Shown: positions 32,358 to 43,128, numbered from the stretch's first letter. The stretch is DNA of 64,000 nt from Yoonia sp. (GCA_029252195.1 JAQXBV010000092.1:1-64000), one strand, 5' to 3'. The notes: generated by a model not told the origin, from the sequence alone. A program made the numbers and translations.

Positions 32358-32959
32358 GCTGCGGTCCTTTCCTGATGTGCGGCTGCACTTAAATGATATT
32401 TCGGTGACACAAAGACCTCTGCGCGGGCGATCCAGCCCCCCTTGCCGCCATCTTTTCGGCGGGCATATTTACGGCTGGCACTGCGCGCATCGGCGAGCGC
32501 GTAATAGTAATTGCGCCGCGCGATACCGTAGGCATCAACGAAGTGGTCGGGGGCTGCGGCCATAGCTTGGGCGGCGGCCTTTGCGGTTTGCGGGCCGATC
32601 ACTCCGTCCACCGCAACAGAAAGCCGCATCTGATTGAGCTAGCGTTGCAGGATTTTCACCGCATTGCTGCCCGCGTTCACATACATGTCAAAAACGCTCG
32701 CCTGCACGGGAGAGGGCAAATGATCCAGTTTCGGTTTGTGAAAATACTCGTCGATGAAAATTTGCAAGGCGCGCTGTGCGGTCAGAACCTTGACGTCATC
32801 GGCGTCGATCACCCCGTCACCGTTCAGATCGAGCCCCAACCGGCGCATCGTGTGCACCGTCACCCCGTGGTTTGTCGCCCCACCAGGATCATCGGGATCG
32901 TTCAAATATTCACCCTCGCGGGCCAGAATATCTTGGGCAATAGCTTGCACAGTTTGCAT
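32348..32959 (-). pseudogene. GTA/phage-type endolysin (GH108 N-acetylmuramidase + C-terminal peptidoglycan-binding domain) with an in-frame TAG at 32639-32641
   Basis: Frame reads MQTVQAIAQDILAREGEYLNDPDDPGGATNHGVTVHTM...AVKILQR-TAG-LNQMRLSVAVDGVIGPQTAKAAAQAM...RTAAWG*; same frame throughout, only one internal stop. Confidence 0.88.
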
Positions 32960-33004
32960 GGCGCACCTCTCGTCGTTATCCAGACGAAGATGCGGTGCAA
33001 TTCG

Positions 33005-33463
33005 TTAATTGGTTGCGTCAGCACCGTCCGGTTCGACGTAAATCCCTTGCTCCTTCAGCGCGTCAATCACCTCTTTCGGCATGTAGGTCTCGTCATGTTT
33101 GGCAAGAATTTCAACAGCTTCGAAGGTGCCGTTCACAAGGTTACCCTGCCCGACCATGCCCTGCTTTTCCGCAAACAGATCCGGCAGAATACCCGCGTAA
33201 GTCACCGGAATCGAGGCCCCGCCATCGGTCACAACAAACGAGACCTCATGCCCATTGCCGCGCTTGATCGAGCCTTCCTCAACCAAACCACCAATCCGAA
33301 AGGTCTCGTTTGGAGACGGGGGTTGAGCCGCCACTTCGCTGGGTGAGCGAAAATAATTGATCCCGTCGCGCATGGCATAACCAATCAGGCCCGTCGACAA
33401 GGCCAGCGCGACAAATGCCAGAACAATGACCTGAATGCGCCGCTTTTTCTTGAGGCCGTTCAT
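33005..33463 (-). CDS. ccmE: Cytochrome c maturation protein CcmE
   Basis: [41 protein letters not shown]...[12 protein letters not shown]...[21 protein letters not shown]...[13 protein letters not shown]. Confidence 0.97.
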   Translation of the reverse strand: MNGLKKKRRIQVIVLAFVALALSTGLIGYAMRDGINYFRSPSEVAAQPPSPNETFRIGGLVEEGSIKRGNGHEVSFVVTDGGASIPVTYAGILPDLFAEKQGMVGQGNLVNGTFEAVEILAKHDETYMPKEVIDALKEQGIYVEPDGADATN

Positions 33464-34488
33464 GGGTAAACTGGGGCAGCCATCAGACCAGCCGTCTCTT
33501 CAAGGCCGAGCATCAAATTGGCATTCTGCAACGCCTGTCCGCTCGATCCTTTGGTCAGGTTATCAAGCGTCGCCACAACCATAGCGCGGCCGCCAATACG
33601 GTCAGCAACCAAACCGATATGGCAGAAATTACTGGCACGAACATGTTTGATCGCAGGGGTTTCGCCAAATGGCAGAACCTTGATAAAGGTCTCCGCTTCA
33701 TAAGCTTTTGCGAGCGTCTCATGGATCGTTCTTGCGTCCCCATCAACATAGACCGTCGCCAAAATCCCGCGGTTTGCAGGGATCAAATGCGGCGTGAATT
33801 GCACCCGTACGGGGCGACCTGCGATCGCACTGAACTCTTGATCAAACTCGCCCAAGTGGCGGTGGGTCCCGCCCATCGCATAGCCATGTGCGTTTTCCGA
33901 CAACTCCGCATGCAACAGGTTCTCCTTCAACGCGCGCCCCGCACCGGAAACCGCCGCCAGCAGATCAATCACAATCCGGTCGAGATCAATCACACCAGCC
34001 GCAATCAGTGGACGCAGCGCATATTGGCCTGTCGCGGCATTACAGCCCGTTCCCGCCACAAGACGCGCACCGCGGATCTCTTCGCGGTAAAACTCGGTGA
34101 GACCGTAAACTGCGGTCTTTTGCAACTCGACTGCGGCATGCTCCTGACCATACCACTTCTTATAGTCGGCAGGATCGCGCAGCCGGAAGTCGGCGGACAA
34201 ATCGACCACTTTCACCGACGCAGGCAACGCGGCGATCACCTCTTGCGACGTGGCATGTGGCAAGGCGCAAAACACCAAGTCGATGTCATCAAAGTTGACA
34301 TCCTCGATCGTCGTCAGGCGCGGCAGGTCCATATGCCGCAGATGCGGATAAACCTCGGACATGGCCATTCCCGCCTTGGAGTTCCCCGAAAGCGCAACGA
34401 TTTTCATCTCAGGATGGACCGCAATCAGCCGCACCAATTCCGCGCCCGTGTACCCTGATGCGCCCAAAATGGCGACGTTCTTAGTCAT
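33460..34488 (-). CDS. argC: N-acetyl-gamma-glutamyl-phosphate reductase
   Basis: [53 protein letters not shown]. Confidence 0.96.
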   Translation of the reverse strand: MTKNVAILGASGYTGAELVRLIAVHPEMKIVALSGNSKAGMAMSEVYPHLRHMDLPRLTTIEDVNFDDIDLVFCALPHATSQEVIAALPASVKVVDLSADFRLRDPADYKKWYGQEHAAVELQKTAVYGLTEFYREEIRGARLVAGTGCNAATGQYALRPLIAAGVIDLDRIVIDLLAAVSGAGRALKENLLHAELSENAHGYAMGGTHRHLGEFDQEFSAIAGRPVRVQFTPHLIPANRGILATVYVDGDARTIHETLAKAYEAETFIKVLPFGETPAIKHVRASNFCHIGLVADRIGGRAMVVATLDNLTKGSSGQALQNANLMLGLEETAGLMAAPVYP

Positions 34489-34540
34489 GGTCGATTTCCC
34501 CTTTTCAGGTTGACGTGTTACGGGTGAAGGTAAAAATTAA

Positions 34541-35353
34541 TCACGCAGATTCAAATGTGATCTGACGCCGCAGGAACTGCGTCGCACGCGATGAGACCTT
34601 TTTCGGGTCACCTGTCGTCAGAAACGTGCTCTTTGTCCCCTTCCCGATCATCTCTGGACGTCGGGCAAGATAGTCGGCAAGGCTTTCGGCGACCAGATTG
34701 GCTTGGCTCAACACGCGGACATCAGGGCCAAGTGCTTCTTGGAACACGTTCTCCATCAACGGATAATGGGTGCAGCCCAAAATCGCTGCATCAGGGGTGG
34801 GCATCTTGCGCTTCAGCGCATCAACATGGCTGCGCACCAAGGCCTCGGCCAGAACGTAATCACCATCTTCGATCGCATCGACAACGCCGCCGCACGCCTG
34901 TGACTCCACATCGACACCAATCGCACGAAACGCCAGTTCACGCTGGAACGCACGGCTGCTGACCGTCGCGGGGGTTGCAAAAAGCGCCACATGCTTAACC
35001 GCAACTTCACGCGGCGGCGAGTTATCGCCCCACTGCCGCTCGGTCAGCGCTTCGATCAGGGGCACGAATACACCCAGAACACGTTTATCTTTCGGGATCC
35101 AACTCTCTTGCATCCGACGCAAGGCAGCCGCACTCGCCGTGTTGCAGGCCAAAATGACAAGATCACAGCCCTCGTCAAACAAGCGCTGCACAGCGGCAGT
35201 CGTCAGGTTGTAAATGTCATCTGGAGTGCGCACACCGTAAGGGGCATGAGCACTGTCACCCAAGTAAACGAACGGCACGTCAGGCAACCGCTTTTGGACC
35301 GCATCCAAGACGGTCAAACCGCCCAAACCACTGTCGAAAATACCTACTGCCAT
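34541..35353 (-). CDS. murI: Glutamate racemase
   Basis: [65 protein letters not shown]. Confidence 0.96.
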   Translation of the reverse strand: MAVGIFDSGLGGLTVLDAVQKRLPDVPFVYLGDSAHAPYGVRTPDDIYNLTTAAVQRLFDEGCDLVILACNTASAAALRRMQESWIPKDKRVLGVFVPLIEALTERQWGDNSPPREVAVKHVALFATPATVSSRAFQRELAFRAIGVDVESQACGGVVDAIEDGDYVLAEALVRSHVDALKRKMPTPDAAILGCTHYPLMENVFQEALGPDVRVLSQANLVAESLADYLARRPEMIGKGTKSTFLTTGDPKKVSSRATQFLRRQITFESA

Positions 35354-35456
35354 TGTCCCGCGCCCTTAATGTTATCGCGCGTCCTTCACGAGGGACGCTT
35401 GCTTGACTTGCCCCCAACAATACGACCTCCCGACGCATAAATCCACGGGCGAAATA

Positions 35457-38400
35457 TCACGACAGCGGCTTGGGTACCGCATGGCGCATTTCCTCAAGAA
35501 TCTCTTCGCGCCTTTTGGCAGCCTTGCGCACATTGGCATCTTTCACGGGCCCAAAACCGCGTATCTCCATCGGCAAGGCAATCAATTGCGCGGCAAGGTC
35601 AAGAGCCTCATCAGGCAGGGCCAAAATCCGCGCCAAATCCTCTTCAAACTGGGTGATCAACGCGCGTTCCATCTTGCGCTCGGCGGTATAGCCAAACGGG
35701 TCAAACGGCGTGTCACGCAAGCCCTTGAGCCGCGCCAAATACGGGAAGGCTTTCTCAAACAGCCCGCCAAAAGCGCGCTTCATCGGGCGACCATCCGCAC
35801 CTTGCCTGGATACCAACGGCGGGGCCAGATGATAGGTCAGCTTCAGATCTCCGTCGAACGTCGCCTGCGCCTTTGCACGGGTCTCAGTTAACAGGCGAGC
35901 AACCTCGTACTCGTCCTTATAAGACAATAACTTATGATACGATCTTGCCACGGTTTCCTGCAACGGACTGTCGGCGAACTTGGCCACCATCGCCTGATAG
36001 CGGGCCGCAAGATTGCGCCCCTGATAGGCTTCCAAATGTTTGGCGCGAAACGCGACAATGTCATCCAACGACTTTGGCGCAAGTGGGGCCTCAGGGGCTG
36101 TAACGACAGCTGCCTCTTCGGGGAACAAATGCGCCCAACGGCCATAAGCAAACGCACTCAGGTTCTGCGACACGGACGCTCCGTTCATCTCAATCGCGCG
36201 GGTGAGCGCCGCCAATGAAATCGGCACTGCCCCCATTTGCCACGCGGCACCCAAAACCATCATGTTGGAATAGATACTATCGCCCAAAAGCGCCTTAGCC
36301 AGCGTAGAGGCATCAAACATCTGCAACTGCCCTTGCAAGCGCGCCTCAAGCGACAAATGCAGCTGCTCGGTCGGCAGTTGAAACCCTGTGTCTCTGGTAA
36401 AATCACCAGCCATAATTTCGTGACTATTCACCACGCCACGAGTTTTACCCGCCTTCATCAAGCCAATCGTCTTCGCACCCGCACTGACGACCAAATCGCC
36501 ACCGATGAGCGTATCACATTCCCCTGTTGCGACCCGTATCGCATTGATATCACGCTGTTCATTCGCAATACGGCAGTGGATATGCACCGCGCCGCCTTGT
36601 TGCGCCAGGCCCGCCATTTCCATCATACTGGCCCCCTTGCCGTCCAGATGCGCAGCCATCGCAAGTACCGCGCCAATCGTGACAACCCCCGTGCCGCCGA
36701 CGCCCGTAATCACGATGTTATGAGTGCCGTTGATCACAGGCAAAACCGCCTCTGGCATCTCTGGCAGCGTAACTGCGGCACGCGGCTCCTTACGTATTTT
36801 GGCCCCTTCAATGGTCACGAAGGACGGGCAAAAGCCGTTCACGCAAGAGAAATCCTTGTTACAAGACGATTGATCAATCGCGCGCTTGCGGCCTAATTCG
36901 GTCTCCACTGGCACAATAGAAACGCAGTTCGATTGCACGCCACAATCGCCGCAGCTTTCGCAAATATCAGTGTTGATAAACACCCGCTTGTCGGGATCGG
37001 GAAACTGGTGACGCTTGCGACGGCGGCGCTTCTCGGCGGCGCAAGTCTGTACATAAACAATGGCAGACACACCTTTGATCTTGCTCATTTTATCCTGAAC
37101 ATGCAGCAACTGCGCCCGCTCGAATACCTCAATTCCGGCAGGAAACAGATTCAAGTCAATTTCTTCTTTGTTATCATAGACAAGCGCAACATTATTCACG
37201 CCCATCGCCAAAATCTCGCGGCAAATCCGATCAGCAGTCAGACCGCCGTCATTGCCCTGACCGCCCGTCATCGCAACAGCATCATTGAAAAGGATTTTGT
37301 AGGTGATCGTCGTGCCCGCCATCAGGGCAAAGCGGATCGCCTGCACACCCGAATGATTATAGGTGCCGTCGCCCAAGTTCTGGAACACATGCTCCCGCGT
37401 CGAGAATGGCGCCTCGCCGACCCAATTGGCGCCTTCGCCGCCCATCTGGGTAAAGCCCACCGTGTCGCGATCCATCCATTGCACCATATAATGACAGCCG
37501 ATCCCCGCATAAGCACGACTGCCTTCAGGGACTTTGGTCGATGAATTATGCGGACAGCCCGAACAGAAATACGGCAAGCGCGACGCGATTTCGGGGGCAT
37601 TGTCAGCCTTGCGCGCTGCGGCCAAAGCCGCGAGACCGGCGGACACGCCGGAAGAGCCACAGCCCTCCTCAACCAAAATCCCGCCCAGCTTTTCGGCAAT
37701 CCAAATCGGGCTCAAATCGGCGCGGGTCGGAAACACCTCTTCTCGCTTCCCCTCGGAATGCTCATCACCCTTGTGCCAGCCGTAAACGCGTGTGCGATTA
37801 TCATCAAACAGGGCCTCTTTAACCTGCACTTCAATCAGCTTGCGCTTTTCCTCGACCACAACAACCAGTTCAAGCCCCTCGGCCCAGTCGTGAAACGACG
37901 CCATATCTAGCGGCCAAACCTGTCCCACCTTATAGGTCGTAATTCCCAGCCGCTCGGCCTCGGCCTCATCAATGCCAAGCAACGACAGCGCATGCACAAG
38001 ATCAAGCCAATTCTTACCCGCCGCGACAAAGCCGATCTTGGCCCCCGCCTTACCCCATTTGCGCTGATCCATCTTATTGGCACGGCTGAACGCCTCCGCA
38101 GCAAAGCGCTTGTGATCAATCATCCGCGCCTCCTGCAACTGTGGCGTGTCAACCAAACGAATGTTCAATCCACCAGTCGGCAATGCAATCTCTGGCGTGA
38201 CAAATTCCTGCCGGAAGGGATCACCATTGACGACAGATGTGACCTCAATCGTGTCCTTCATCGTCTTGAGGCCGACCCAAACCCCTGCAAACCGCGAAAG
38301 CGCCCACGCATAAAGACCGTAATCCATGATCTCTTGCACACCCGCAGGCGAGACAACCGGCATGTACGCATCCACCATCGCCCAGTCTGACTGGTGTAAA

Positions 38401-38864
38401 GTCGTCGAGCTTTCGCCAGTGTGGTCATCGCCCATCGCCATTACGACACCACCCAAAGGCGAAGTACCCGCCATATTCGCATGGCGCATCACATCACCCG
38501 AACGGTCCACACCCGGCCCCTTGCCATACCAAAGACCAAATACCCCATCATATTTGCCCTCGCCACGCAGCTCGGCCTGCTGACAGCCCCAAAGCGCAGT
38601 CGCGGCCAAATCCTCGTTTAATCCGGGCTGGAAGGTCACCTGCGCTTGCGCCAATTCCTTGGCTGCGCGGGTCATCTGCATATCAACAGCACCAAGCGGC
38701 GCGCCGCGATAGCCCGTCACATAGCCCGCCGTATTATGCCCTGCCGCGGCGTCGCGAGCGCGCTGCATCAGCATCAATCGGACAAGGGCTTGCGTCCCAT
38801 TCAAAAGAACCTGCGACTTTGTGAGATCGTACCGATCATCGAGCGAAACATCGTGACGTGTCAT
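35457..38864 (-). CDS. Indolepyruvate ferredoxin oxidoreductase family protein (fused subunits)
   Basis: 1135 aa; GYRGAPLGAVDMQM, LPYFCSGCPHNSSTKVPEGSRAYAGIGCHYMVQWMDRDT, VNTDICESCGDCGVQSNCVS, VGGTGVVTIGAVLAMAAHLDGKGASMMEMAGLAQQGGAVHIH. Confidence 0.95.
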   Translation of the reverse strand: MTRHDVSLDDRYDLTKSQVLLNGTQALVRLMLMQRARDAAAGHNTAGYVTGYRGAPLGAVDMQMTRAAKELAQAQVTFQPGLNEDLAATALWGCQQAELRGEGKYDGVFGLWYGKGPGVDRSGDVMRHANMAGTSPLGGVVMAMGDDHTGESSTTLHQSDWAMVDAYMPVVSPAGVQEIMDYGLYAWALSRFAGVWVGLKTMKDTIEVTSVVNGDPFRQEFVTPEIALPTGGLNIRLVDTPQLQEARMIDHKRFAAEAFSRANKMDQRKWGKAGAKIGFVAAGKNWLDLVHALSLLGIDEAEAERLGITTYKVGQVWPLDMASFHDWAEGLELVVVVEEKRKLIEVQVKEALFDDNRTRVYGWHKGDEHSEGKREEVFPTRADLSPIWIAEKLGGILVEEGCGSSGVSAGLAALAAARKADNAPEIASRLPYFCSGCPHNSSTKVPEGSRAYAGIGCHYMVQWMDRDTVGFTQMGGEGANWVGEAPFSTREHVFQNLGDGTYNHSGVQAIRFALMAGTTITYKILFNDAVAMTGGQGNDGGLTADRICREILAMGVNNVALVYDNKEEIDLNLFPAGIEVFERAQLLHVQDKMSKIKGVSAIVYVQTCAAEKRRRRKRHQFPDPDKRVFINTDICESCGDCGVQSNCVSIVPVETELGRKRAIDQSSCNKDFSCVNGFCPSFVTIEGAKIRKEPRAAVTLPEMPEAVLPVINGTHNIVITGVGGTGVVTIGAVLAMAAHLDGKGASMMEMAGLAQQGGAVHIHCRIANEQRDINAIRVATGECDTLIGGDLVVSAGAKTIGLMKAGKTRGVVNSHEIMAGDFTRDTGFQLPTEQLHLSLEARLQGQLQMFDASTLAKALLGDSIYSNMMVLGAAWQMGAVPISLAALTRAIEMNGASVSQNLSAFAYGRWAHLFPEEAAVVTAPEAPLAPKSLDDIVAFRAKHLEAYQGRNLAARYQAMVAKFADSPLQETVARSYHKLLSYKDEYEVARLLTETRAKAQATFDGDLKLTYHLAPPLVSRQGADGRPMKRAFGGLFEKAFPYLARLKGLRDTPFDPFGYTAERKMERALITQFEEDLARILALPDEALDLAAQLIALPMEIRGFGPVKDANVRKAAKRREEILEEMRHAVPKPLS

Positions 38865-38903
38865 AAAAGCCCTCCCTCAGCGCCTTGGCCGTTGGAGTGA
38901 TTA

Positions 38904-38924
38904 TAGGTCAAAATTACTGACCTA
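38904..38924. promoter_or_regulatory. Perfect 7-N7-7 inverted repeat in the divergent IOR/LysR promoter
   Basis: TAGGTCA AAATTAC TGACCTA; additional AGGTCA half-site at 38987-38992. Confidence 0.65.
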
Positions 38925-39023
38925 CAAAGATAATTGTAAGACAGACGAGCGAATGCATGGTATCCGAGGGCTCACGTAACTATTTAAGGTCATAATTGGT
39001 AATAGTTTCGGGAAAGACTTTGG

Positions 39024-39941
39024 ATGGACTGGGATAAGCTTCGAATATTTCATGCGGTTGCAGACGCGGGGTCGCTGACCCACGCGGGCGATACATTGCA
39101 CCTGTCCCAATCTGCGGTCAGTCGCCAAATTCGTGCACTCGAAGAATCGCTTAACACCACCCTCTTCCACCGCCACGCCCGCGGGCTGATTCTCACCGAA
39201 CAGGGCGAGTTGCTATTTGATGCGACCAAATCCATGAACAAACGGCTGGAGGCGGCAGCGGCGCGGATCAAAGACAGCGAAGAAGAAGTCTTTGGCGAAT
39301 TGCGCGTCACCACGACCACCGCCTTCGGCACACTGTGGTTGGCGCCAAGACTGCCAAAACTCTACGAAAAATACCCCGATCTGAAAATCGACCTGATGCT
39401 GGAAGAGCGCGTTCTCGACCTGCCCATGCGCGAAGCCGATGTCGCGATCCGCATGAAAGAGCCATCGCAGGCCGATCTCATCCGCAAACGGCTCATGTCG
39501 GTGCGGATGCGGCTTTACGCCTCGCGGGCCTATCTCGAAAACAATGGGCCGATCATCTCTGTAGAGGATATTGGCAGACACCGGCTCATTTGTCAGAACC
39601 TGAACGCGCCGCAAGTCGCCGCGGGCTCGTCACTTGTGCAACACCTGATGACATATGATGTGCCGAGCACATTTACCGTCAACAACTACTTTGGTGTGCT
39701 GCAAGGGGTCCTAAACGGGCTCGGTATTGGGGTTTTGCCCGACTATATTACAGAGGATTTCCCTGATCTTGTGCGGGTCCTTCCAGAGCTGGAATCAGGC
39801 GAAGTGCCTGTTTTTCTTGCATATCCAGAAGAATTGCGGCAATCGAAACGGATCAGTATCTTCCGCGACTTTGTCCAAGAAGAAATCTTCGCACACCGCC
39901 GCAAAATCCGCGATACAACAGAGCAAGTGCCTGAGATATAA
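39024..39941 (+). CDS. LysR family transcriptional regulator
   Basis: MDWDKLRIFHAVADAGSLTHAGDTLHLSQSAVSRQIRALEESLNTTLFHRHARGLILTEQG. Confidence 0.95.
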   Translation: MDWDKLRIFHAVADAGSLTHAGDTLHLSQSAVSRQIRALEESLNTTLFHRHARGLILTEQGELLFDATKSMNKRLEAAAARIKDSEEEVFGELRVTTTTAFGTLWLAPRLPKLYEKYPDLKIDLMLEERVLDLPMREADVAIRMKEPSQADLIRKRLMSVRMRLYASRAYLENNGPIISVEDIGRHRLICQNLNAPQVAAGSSLVQHLMTYDVPSTFTVNNYFGVLQGVLNGLGIGVLPDYITEDFPDLVRVLPELESGEVPVFLAYPEELRQSKRISIFRDFVQEEIFAHRRKIRDTTEQVPEI

Positions 39942-40041
39942 TCACACGCAAAGAGAGCTATGCACGTCTTGCATGGCGGCTTTGCAATTATTTTATCGCT
40001 TTTTTCTTGATTGGTCAAAAAACCAGCCCTATCTGCTGTCG

Positions 40042-40121
40042 CGAAGGCGATGATGCTTTAACGCTCATCACCTTCACCTCCCTGTTGGACTTCGCCGGGC
40101 CTTAGTGCCCGGCATTTTTTT
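40042..40121 (+). ncRNA. Predicted orphan small RNA with anti-SD-like segment and intrinsic terminator
   Basis: TTGATT-N17-TATCTG promoter-like (40007-40035); hairpin GAAGGcGATGAtGC/GCTCATCaCCTTC (40043-40075); unpaired ACCTCCCTGTTGG; terminator GCCGGGC-cttagt-GCCCGGC-aTTTTTTT (40094-40121). Confidence 0.65.
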
Positions 40122-40218
40122 GATCTGCTGCATTTTTGCGCAGGGTCAGCTGTCTAATGCGCCTTTCCCTCAGGCAAGCTCTCGCATAAAAGAAGCCAAA
40201 CCGCACTGGAGGCCCACA

Positions 40219-42378
40219 ATGCAAGATCCCGTCATCACCGAAGACCTCATCGCCGCTCATGGCCTCAAGCCTGACGAATATGCGCGGATATTAGAGATCA
40301 TCGGGCGGGAGCCGACCTTCACCGAACTTGGCATCTTCTCCGCCATGTGGAACGAGCACTGCTCTTACAAATCCTCCAAGAAATGGCTGCGCACCCTGCC
40401 CACGACCGGCCCCCAAGTGATCTGTGGTCCCGGCGAAAACGCGGGCATCGTTGATATCGGCGACGGCCAATGCGTTGTCTTCAAGATGGAGAGCCACAAT
40501 CACCCCTCCTACATCGAGCCCTACCAAGGGGCGGCCACTGGCGTGGGCGGCATCCTGCGCGACGTCTTTACTATGGGCGCGCGCCCTATCGCTGCGATGA
40601 ACTCCCTGTCGTTCGGCGCGCCTTCCCACCACAAAACCCGTCAACTCGTAAATGGCGTTGTGGCTGGCGTAGGCGGCTACGGCAACTGCTTTGGCGTGCC
40701 CACAATCGGCGGCGAAGTCCGCTTTGATCCCGCCTACAACGGCAACTGCCTTGTGAACGCCTTTGCGGCTGGTTTGGCCGACACCGACAAAATTTTCTAC
40801 TCCGCAGCCTCTGGCATCGGCATGCCCGTCGTCTACCTTGGCGCGAAAACCGGCCGCGACGGCGTTGGCGGTGCGACAATGGCTTCGGCTGAATTTGACG
40901 ATACCATCGAGGACAAGCGCCCCACCGTCCAAGTGGGTGACCCGTTCACAGAAAAGCGCCTGATGGAGGCGACGCTTGAGTTGATGGCCACTGGTGCCGT
41001 GATCTCGATCCAAGACATGGGTGCTGCTGGCCTGACCTGTTCCGCCGTTGAGATGGGCGACAAGGGCGGCCTTGGCGTGCGACTTGACCTTGAAAAGGTG
41101 CCGCAGCGCGAAGAGAACATGACCGCCTACGAGATGATGCTGTCGGAGAGCCAGGAGCGCATGCTTATGGTTCTCAAACCAGAGCTCGAGGCCGAAGCCC
41201 GCGCCGTTTTCGTCAAATGGGATCTCGACTTTGCCATCGTTGGCGAAACTATCGCCGAGGACCGCTTCCTCGTGATGCATAACAACGAAGTTAAGGCTGA
41301 CCTGCCGCTAGCGACCCTCTCCGGCTCCGCGCCGGAATACGACCGCCCATGGGTGCCCACACCAGCCGCAGCACCGCTCGGCGGCGTGGTTGGCGTGAAC
41401 CCGATCGACGGCCTTAACGCTTTGATCAGCAGCCCGAACTACGCAGGCAAGCAGTGGGTCTACGAGCAATACGACCAACAGGTGATGGGCGACACCGCCC
41501 GGACACCCGGCGCAGGCTCTGGGATTGTGCGCGTGCACGGCACCGACAAATCGCTGGCCTTCACCTCCGACGTGACCCCGCGCTACGTCAAAGCGAACCC
41601 CGTCGAGGGCGGCAAGCAAGCCGTGGCCGAAGCCTACCGCAACCTGACCGCCGTTGGTGCGACACCGCTTGCCACCACCGACAACATGAACTTCGGCAAC
41701 CCTGAAAAGCCCGAAATCATGGGGCAATTCGTCGGCGCCATTCAAGGCATCGGCGAAGCCTGCATCGCTCTCGATATGCCCATCGTCTCTGGCAACGTCT
41801 CGCTCTACAATGAGACAGACGGCAAAGGCATCCTGCCGACCCCGACCATCGGGGCTGTCGGGATCATCATGCACCCAGACCACATCATCTCGGGCCAAAT
41901 CCGCGAGGGTCATGTGCTCTTGCTCGTCGGCGAAACCCACGGCCACCTCGGCCAATCTGCTATTTTGGCCGAAGTCTACGGTCGCGCAGACGGCGACGCG
42001 CCACACGTTGATCTGGCCACTGAAAAGCGCAACGGCGACTTTATCCGCGCCAACCACCACCTGATAAACAACTGCACCGACCTGTCCGACGGTGGCCTTG
42101 CTCTCGCTGCATTCGAGATGGCCGAGGCCGCAGGCGTTGGCGTCACACTTGACGCCGAAGACACGCCGACCCTCTTTGGCGAAGACCAAGCCCGCTACCT
42201 GATTGCATGCAACCTCGACATGGCCGACGCGCTAATGGTCGCGGCAGGTCAAGCCGGCGTGCCGCTCGCGATGGTTGGCAAAGTCGGTGGCGATCTGGTC
42301 AGCTTTGGCAACCACTCCGCGCCATTGGCCCCCCTCGCCGCTACGTTCCGCTCTGCTTTCCAAGACGCGGTTGCCTAA
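40219..42378 (+). CDS. purL: Phosphoribosylformylglycinamidine synthase II
   Basis: [77 protein letters not shown]. Confidence 0.97.
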   Translation: MQDPVITEDLIAAHGLKPDEYARILEIIGREPTFTELGIFSAMWNEHCSYKSSKKWLRTLPTTGPQVICGPGENAGIVDIGDGQCVVFKMESHNHPSYIEPYQGAATGVGGILRDVFTMGARPIAAMNSLSFGAPSHHKTRQLVNGVVAGVGGYGNCFGVPTIGGEVRFDPAYNGNCLVNAFAAGLADTDKIFYSAASGIGMPVVYLGAKTGRDGVGGATMASAEFDDTIEDKRPTVQVGDPFTEKRLMEATLELMATGAVISIQDMGAAGLTCSAVEMGDKGGLGVRLDLEKVPQREENMTAYEMMLSESQERMLMVLKPELEAEARAVFVKWDLDFAIVGETIAEDRFLVMHNNEVKADLPLATLSGSAPEYDRPWVPTPAAAPLGGVVGVNPIDGLNALISSPNYAGKQWVYEQYDQQVMGDTARTPGAGSGIVRVHGTDKSLAFTSDVTPRYVKANPVEGGKQAVAEAYRNLTAVGATPLATTDNMNFGNPEKPEIMGQFVGAIQGIGEACIALDMPIVSGNVSLYNETDGKGILPTPTIGAVGIIMHPDHIISGQIREGHVLLLVGETHGHLGQSAILAEVYGRADGDAPHVDLATEKRNGDFIRANHHLINNCTDLSDGGLALAAFEMAEAAGVGVTLDAEDTPTLFGEDQARYLIACNLDMADALMVAAGQAGVPLAMVGKVGGDLVSFGNHSAPLAPLAATFRSAFQDAVA

Positions 42379-42451
42379 AGCAAATGACGCGCCACTTGCC
42401 TAAATCAGGCGGCGCGACTACCTATAACGAAACGGATCACAAGGACGCATC

Positions 42452-42688
42452 ATGCCCATCACAGCCCACGAGATTGAAACGCTCATCCGCGCCGAGTTTC
42501 CAGACGCAGAAATCTCTGTGCAGGGCGACGACGGCGCGCATTTTGCGGCCGAAGTCATCGACCCCAGCTTCAAAGGCATGAACCGTGTGCAACAACAACG
42601 CGCCGTCTACGCCGCCCTCAAGGGCAAAATGGACGGCAGCAACGGGGAGCTTCACGCTTTGGCGCTCACAACCAAAGCGCCAGCATAA
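42452..42688 (+). CDS. BolA family protein
   Basis: MPITAHEIETLIRAEFPDAEISVQGDDGAHFAAEVIDPSFKGMNRVQQQRAVYAALKGKM. Confidence 0.93.
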   Translation: MPITAHEIETLIRAEFPDAEISVQGDDGAHFAAEVIDPSFKGMNRVQQQRAVYAALKGKMDGSNGELHALALTTKAPA

Positions 42689-42700
42689 AGGACAACTAAA

Positions 42701-43060
42701 ATGACAACTGCAGACCAAATCAAAGAAACCGTCACCAATAATGACGTCGTGCTTTTCATGAAAGGCACCAAATCAATGCCACAGTGTGGCTTCTCGTCCC
42801 GCGTCGCTGGTGTGTTGAACTTCATGGGCGTTGATTTCGCCGACGTGAACGTGCTGGCCGACGAAGCAATCCGCCAAGGCATCAAAGACTATTCCGACTG
42901 GCCCACCGTGCCACAACTCTACGTCAAAGGCGAATTTGTCGGCGGTTGCGACATCATCACCGAGATGACGCTTTCAGGCGAACTCGACACGCTTTTCGCC
43001 GATAACGGGATCGTATTCGACAAAGCGGCAGCAGATAAAATCCGCGAAGCGAACGGTTAA
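42701..43060 (+). CDS. grxD: Grx4 family monothiol glutaredoxin
   Basis: [73 protein letters not shown]. Confidence 0.96.
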   Translation: MTTADQIKETVTNNDVVLFMKGTKSMPQCGFSSRVAGVLNFMGVDFADVNVLADEAIRQGIKDYSDWPTVPQLYVKGEFVGGCDIITEMTLSGELDTLFADNGIVFDKAAADKIREANG

Positions 43061-43071
43061 GTCCAATTACG

Positions 43072-43111
43072 AAAAAGGGCCGATCACTGTGAAAGTGATC
43101 GGCCCTTTTTT
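43072..43111. terminator. Bidirectional Rho-independent terminator between grxD and zapA
   Basis: AAAAAGGGCCGATCACT-gtgaa-AGTGATCGGCCCTTTTTT. Confidence 0.93.
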
Positions 43112-43128
43112 CATGTCTCATCCGCGAC

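Noticed and set aside
32543-33346. 267-aa plus-strand ORF across endolysin and ccmE
   Set aside because: Antisense to ccmE and the endolysin, no recognisable domain, low-complexity translation.
35377-35398. GCGTCC-N-GGGACGC hairpin upstream of murI
   Set aside because: No T-run in either useful direction and short stem; insufficient to call a terminator or riboswitch.
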